The notes under the pieces: generated by a model | What the model was told of the DNA's origin: nothing | What the model saw: the letters and a program-made list of their open reading frames with translations, nothing else | The model's database searches: none | Shown here: piece by piece, positions 3,587-6,170 of the stretch | Layout of the letters: each line of letters begins with the position of its first letter | Numbering within the stretch: position 1 is the first letter of the stretch | Position numbers and translations under genes: made by a program | Source of the DNA: Pseudomonadota bacterium | Lineage (GTDB): Bacteria > Pseudomonadota > Gammaproteobacteria > Xanthomonadales > Xanthomonadaceae | Length of the DNA stretch: 6,170 nt | Assembly: GCA_023461075.1 (NCBI GenBank) | Contig: JAEWNY010000064.1 | Location: 1-6,170 of the forward strand | Direction: 5' to 3'

Positions 3587-6170
3587 ATGCTGGAAACCCT
3601 GCTTCTCCTGCCGTTTGCCTCTGCCTGCCTGATCCTCCTCGCGGGCCATCGGCGCAAGCGGGCGGCATGGATGGCAGGTGCCGCGCCGTTGTTGGGCCTG
3701 CTGCTGCTGGCGATGATGACGCCGGCGGTGATGGGTGGCGAGGCGGTATCGGTTTCACATCCGTGGATGCCGACGCTCGGCCTTGACTTCAGCCTGCACC
3801 TTGACGGCCTGGCCTGGATGTTCGCGCTGATGGTGCTGGCGATCGGCGCCCTGGTCGTGCTCTACGCAGCCTATTACCTCAGTCCGCGTGACAGCGCCCG
3901 CCGCTTCTTCGCCTATCTCATGCTGTTCATGGGCGCGATGCTGGGCATGGTGCTGGCGCGCAACCTGTTGCTGCTGGTGATGTTCTGGGAGCTGACATCG
4001 ATCAGCTCCTTCCTGCTGATCGGCTTCTGGTCGCGCCGGCAGGATGCGCGCCAAGGTGCGCGGATGGCCTTGACCATCACCGCGATGGGCGGCCTGGCCC
4101 TGCTCGGCGGCGTGCTGCTGCTGGGCCAGGTGGTGGGCAGCTACGACCTCGACACCATGCTGCAGGCCGGCGACATGATCCGCGCCAGCCCGTGGTACCC
4201 GACGATCCTGGTCCTGGTGCTGCTGGGCGTGTTCACCAAGAGTGCGCAGTTCCCGTTCCATTTCTGGCTGCCGCAGGCGATGGCGGCGCCCACGCCGGTC
4301 TCGGCGTACCTGCACTCGGCGACGATGGTGAAGGCCGGCGTGTTCCTGCTCGCACGCCTGTATCCGGTGTTGTCCGGCACCGACCTGTATTTCTACCTGG
4401 TCAGCGGGGTCGGCGCGACCACCCTGCTGGTGGGCGCGTGGTACGCGATCTTCCAGCACGACCTGAAGGGCGTACTGGCGTATTCGACGATTTCGCACCT
4501 CGGCCTCATCACCCTGCTGTTCGGCCTGTCCACGCCGCTGGCGGTAGTGGCCGGCCTGTTCCACATCCTCAACCACGCGACCTTCAAGGCGTCGCTGTTC
4601 ATGGCGGCCGGCGTCATCGACCACGAAACCGGCACGCGCGACATGCGCCGACTGGGCGGCCTGCGCCACCTACTGCCGTTCACCAGTGCCCTGGCGATCA
4701 TCGCCAGCCTGGCAATGGCCGGCGTGCCGCTGCTCAACGGTTTCCTGTCCAAGGAAATGTTCTTCGCCGAAGCGCTCGACGTGCGCGAGGACGGCATGCG
4801 CATGGCGACCACCGTCGCGGCCTTCATGGCCGGCGCGCTCGGCGTCGCCTACAGCCTGCGCTTCGTGCATGACACCTTCTTCGGTGAAGGACCGCGCCGG
4901 GTCGATCGCGAGGTCCACGAGCCGCCGCGTTGGATGATCGTCCCGATCGGCATCCTGGTGGTGCTCTGCCTTGCGGTGGGGATCGCGCCCGCGCTGACCA
5001 TCGCGCCGGCGCTGGCGACGGCGGTGGATGGCGTGCTGGGCAAGGATGCGCCGGCCTACAGCCTGGCGGTCTGGCACGGTTTCAACCTGCCGCTGTTGAT
5101 GAGCGTGGGCGGCATGGTCGCGGGTATCGTGCTGTACGGGGCCTTGCGCCGCTGGTGGGACCTGCACGCCATCGAGACGCGCGCGCGCGGGCGAAAGGTG
5201 TTCCAGTGGAACGTCGAGCAGATCTTCGGCCTGGCGGAGCGCTTCAGCAGCTACGTCGCCGGTGGCGGCCTGCGCCGCAGCGTGTTCGGCCTGCTGGTCA
5301 TGGCGATGGTGGTGGGCCTGGCGCCGTTCCTCTCGGGCGGGCGCGCGCCGATCCTGCTGTCCGCGCCGCAACCGATGCCGCTGCTCGGCATCGTGATCTG
5401 CGTGTTGCTGGTGGCTTCGACCCTGGCGACGGTCTGGCTGCACCAACGCCGCCTGATCGCACTGATCGTGATCGGCGCAGTGGGCCTGATGGTGAGCCTG
5501 ATCTTCGTCTACCTTTCGGCACCGGACCTGGCGCTCACCCAGATCCTGGTGGAAATGGTGACCATCTCGCTGATGATGATGGCGCTCAACTACCTACCCA
5601 AGCAGTCGAAGCGCGCCTTCGATGGCCGGCGCCGCGGCCGCGATGCGGTGATCGCGATACTCGCCGGCGGCGGCATCGCCTTCGTCGCCTACCTGATGAT
5701 GACCGCGCCCGGCCAGACCATCGCCGCCGAACTGCTGGCGCGCAGTCTGCCGGAGGGCCATGGCCGCAACGTGGTCAATGTCATTCTGGTCGACTTCCGC
5801 GGCTTCGATACGTTTGGCGAAATCGCGGTATTCGGGATCGCGGCGCTGGTCGTGCACGCGATGTTGCGTTACGTGCGCCTGGAGCCCGACGAAGTGATGC
5901 CGGGCCCACCGGCGCAATATCCCATTCCGGCCGACCTCACCCAGCTGCTGTTCCCGCTGGCGCTCACCGTGTCGCTGTTCCTGTTCCTGCGCGGCCACAA
6001 CGCGCCCGGCGGCGGCTTCATCGCCGGCCTGGCGATCGCGGTGCCGGTGCTGATCAAGTACGTGCTGCAGGGCGCGCGATCGGTGGAGGCGACCTTCGGC
6101 TTCGATTACCTGCGCGGCATCGGATTCGGCCTGCTGGTCGCCGTGCTGGGCGGGCTGGGCTCGCTGGCCT
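3587..6170 (+). CDS. mrpA: Mrp-type Na+/H+ antiporter subunit A fused to MrpB (3' partial)
   Basis: This frame stays open for 861 codons and runs off the window. It encodes the large inner-membrane subunit of a multisubunit monovalent cation/proton antiporter, related to NuoL/ND5 of complex I, which exports Na+ (or K+) in exchange for H+. Residues about 1-510 are the antiporter module. Its charged membrane residues are intact: E135 (FWELTS), K218 and H225 (FTKSAQFPFHFWLP), K249 (MVKAGVF), K294 (HDLKGVLAYSTISHLG) and K389 (FLSKEMFF). An MbhD-like segment follows (about 623-667, APDLALTQILVE with E656), then an MbhE-like segment with VDFRGFDTFGE (735-745). Finally there is the start of an MrpB domain with RGHNAPGGGF (802-811). 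Fused A/B subunits are known in proteobacteria; full length is usually somewhat over 900 residues, so about a tenth is missing. ATG at 3587 is the first start after an in-frame stop at 3542. No good Shine-Dalgarno sequence precedes it. Downstream mrpC-G genes are expected beyond the edge. Confidence 0.95.
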   Translation, partial: MLETLLLLPFASACLILLAGHRRKRAAWMAGAAPLLGLLLLAMMTPAVMGGEAVSVSHPWMPTLGLDFSLHLDGLAWMFALMVLAIGALVVLYAAYYLSPRDSARRFFAYLMLFMGAMLGMVLARNLLLLVMFWELTSISSFLLIGFWSRRQDARQGARMALTITAMGGLALLGGVLLLGQVVGSYDLDTMLQAGDMIRASPWYPTILVLVLLGVFTKSAQFPFHFWLPQAMAAPTPVSAYLHSATMVKAGVFLLARLYPVLSGTDLYFYLVSGVGATTLLVGAWYAIFQHDLKGVLAYSTISHLGLITLLFGLSTPLAVVAGLFHILNHATFKASLFMAAGVIDHETGTRDMRRLGGLRHLLPFTSALAIIASLAMAGVPLLNGFLSKEMFFAEALDVREDGMRMATTVAAFMAGALGVAYSLRFVHDTFFGEGPRRVDREVHEPPRWMIVPIGILVVLCLAVGIAPALTIAPALATAVDGVLGKDAPAYSLAVWHGFNLPLLMSVGGMVAGIVLYGALRRWWDLHAIETRARGRKVFQWNVEQIFGLAERFSSYVAGGGLRRSVFGLLVMAMVVGLAPFLSGGRAPILLSAPQPMPLLGIVICVLLVASTLATVWLHQRRLIALIVIGAVGLMVSLIFVYLSAPDLALTQILVEMVTISLMMMALNYLPKQSKRAFDGRRRGRDAVIAILAGGGIAFVAYLMMTAPGQTIAAELLARSLPEGHGRNVVNVILVDFRGFDTFGEIAVFGIAALVVHAMLRYVRLEPDEVMPGPPAQYPIPADLTQLLFPLALTVSLFLFLRGHNAPGGGFIAGLAIAVPVLIKYVLQGARSVEATFGFDYLRGIGFGLLVAVLGGLGSLA

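Noticed and set aside
3755..4669. 304-codon minus-strand frame, with similar ones at 2552-3532 and 4670-5446
   Set aside because: Low-complexity Q/H/R/A composition opposite highly conserved membrane-helix codons of mrpA and the DMT gene; shadows of coding sequence.
3587..6170. NuoL (complex I subunit) or hydrogenase-type subunit instead of MrpA
   Set aside because: The C-terminal MbhD/MbhE segments and the RGHNAPGGGF MrpB motif are typical of Mrp antiporter fusions, not of NuoL.

Overview
This is a high-GC bacterial window with strong G/C preference at third codon positions. It reads as ordinary, dense chromosomal gene content. The long (298-residue) PurC, a DjlA-like J protein beside rpe, TAAACT-like -10 boxes and a fused MrpA/B antiporter together suggest a gammaproteobacterium of the Xanthomonadaceae/Lysobacteraceae type. 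That placement is inference; no rRNA or other marker gene is present. I see no insertion sequence, tRNA, CRISPR array, phage gene or toxin-antitoxin pair.

Layout: bases 1-130 hold the tail or 3' UTR of something transcribed rightwards and a strong intrinsic terminator (57-102). Two genes are then read leftwards as an overlapping pair: a 113-residue membrane-anchored J-domain protein (1143 to 802), a stripped-down DjlA, followed by rpe (805 to 131), ribulose-phosphate 3-epimerase. A 57-base divergent intergenic region with a symmetric pair of TAAACT boxes and a bulged palindrome separates them from a rightward cluster. That cluster is purC (1201-2097, TTG start), an Mpo1-like/DUF962 membrane protein (2101-2589) and an EamA/DMT-family exporter (2591-3487). 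Its genes are 3 and 1 bases apart, so they are almost certainly co-transcribed. After a 99-base gap with a possible promoter and a GC hairpin, a large reading frame (3587 to beyond the right edge, 861 codons visible) encodes the A subunit of an Mrp-type multisubunit Na+/H+ antiporter, fused to MbhD-, MbhE- and MrpB-like segments.

How they fit together: Rpe (pentose phosphate pathway) and PurC (purine synthesis) are metabolically adjacent through ribose-5-phosphate/PRPP and sit back to back. The other genes are membrane-associated: a DnaK co-chaperone, a lipid-oxidation-type protein, a small-molecule exporter and an ion antiporter. No shared pathway for them can be proven from sequence. The points most worth a second look are the minimal DjlA, the overlapping divergent promoter geometry and the Mpo1-like gene in a purine operon. 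I do not see convincing evidence of an undescribed defence, mobile or signalling system.
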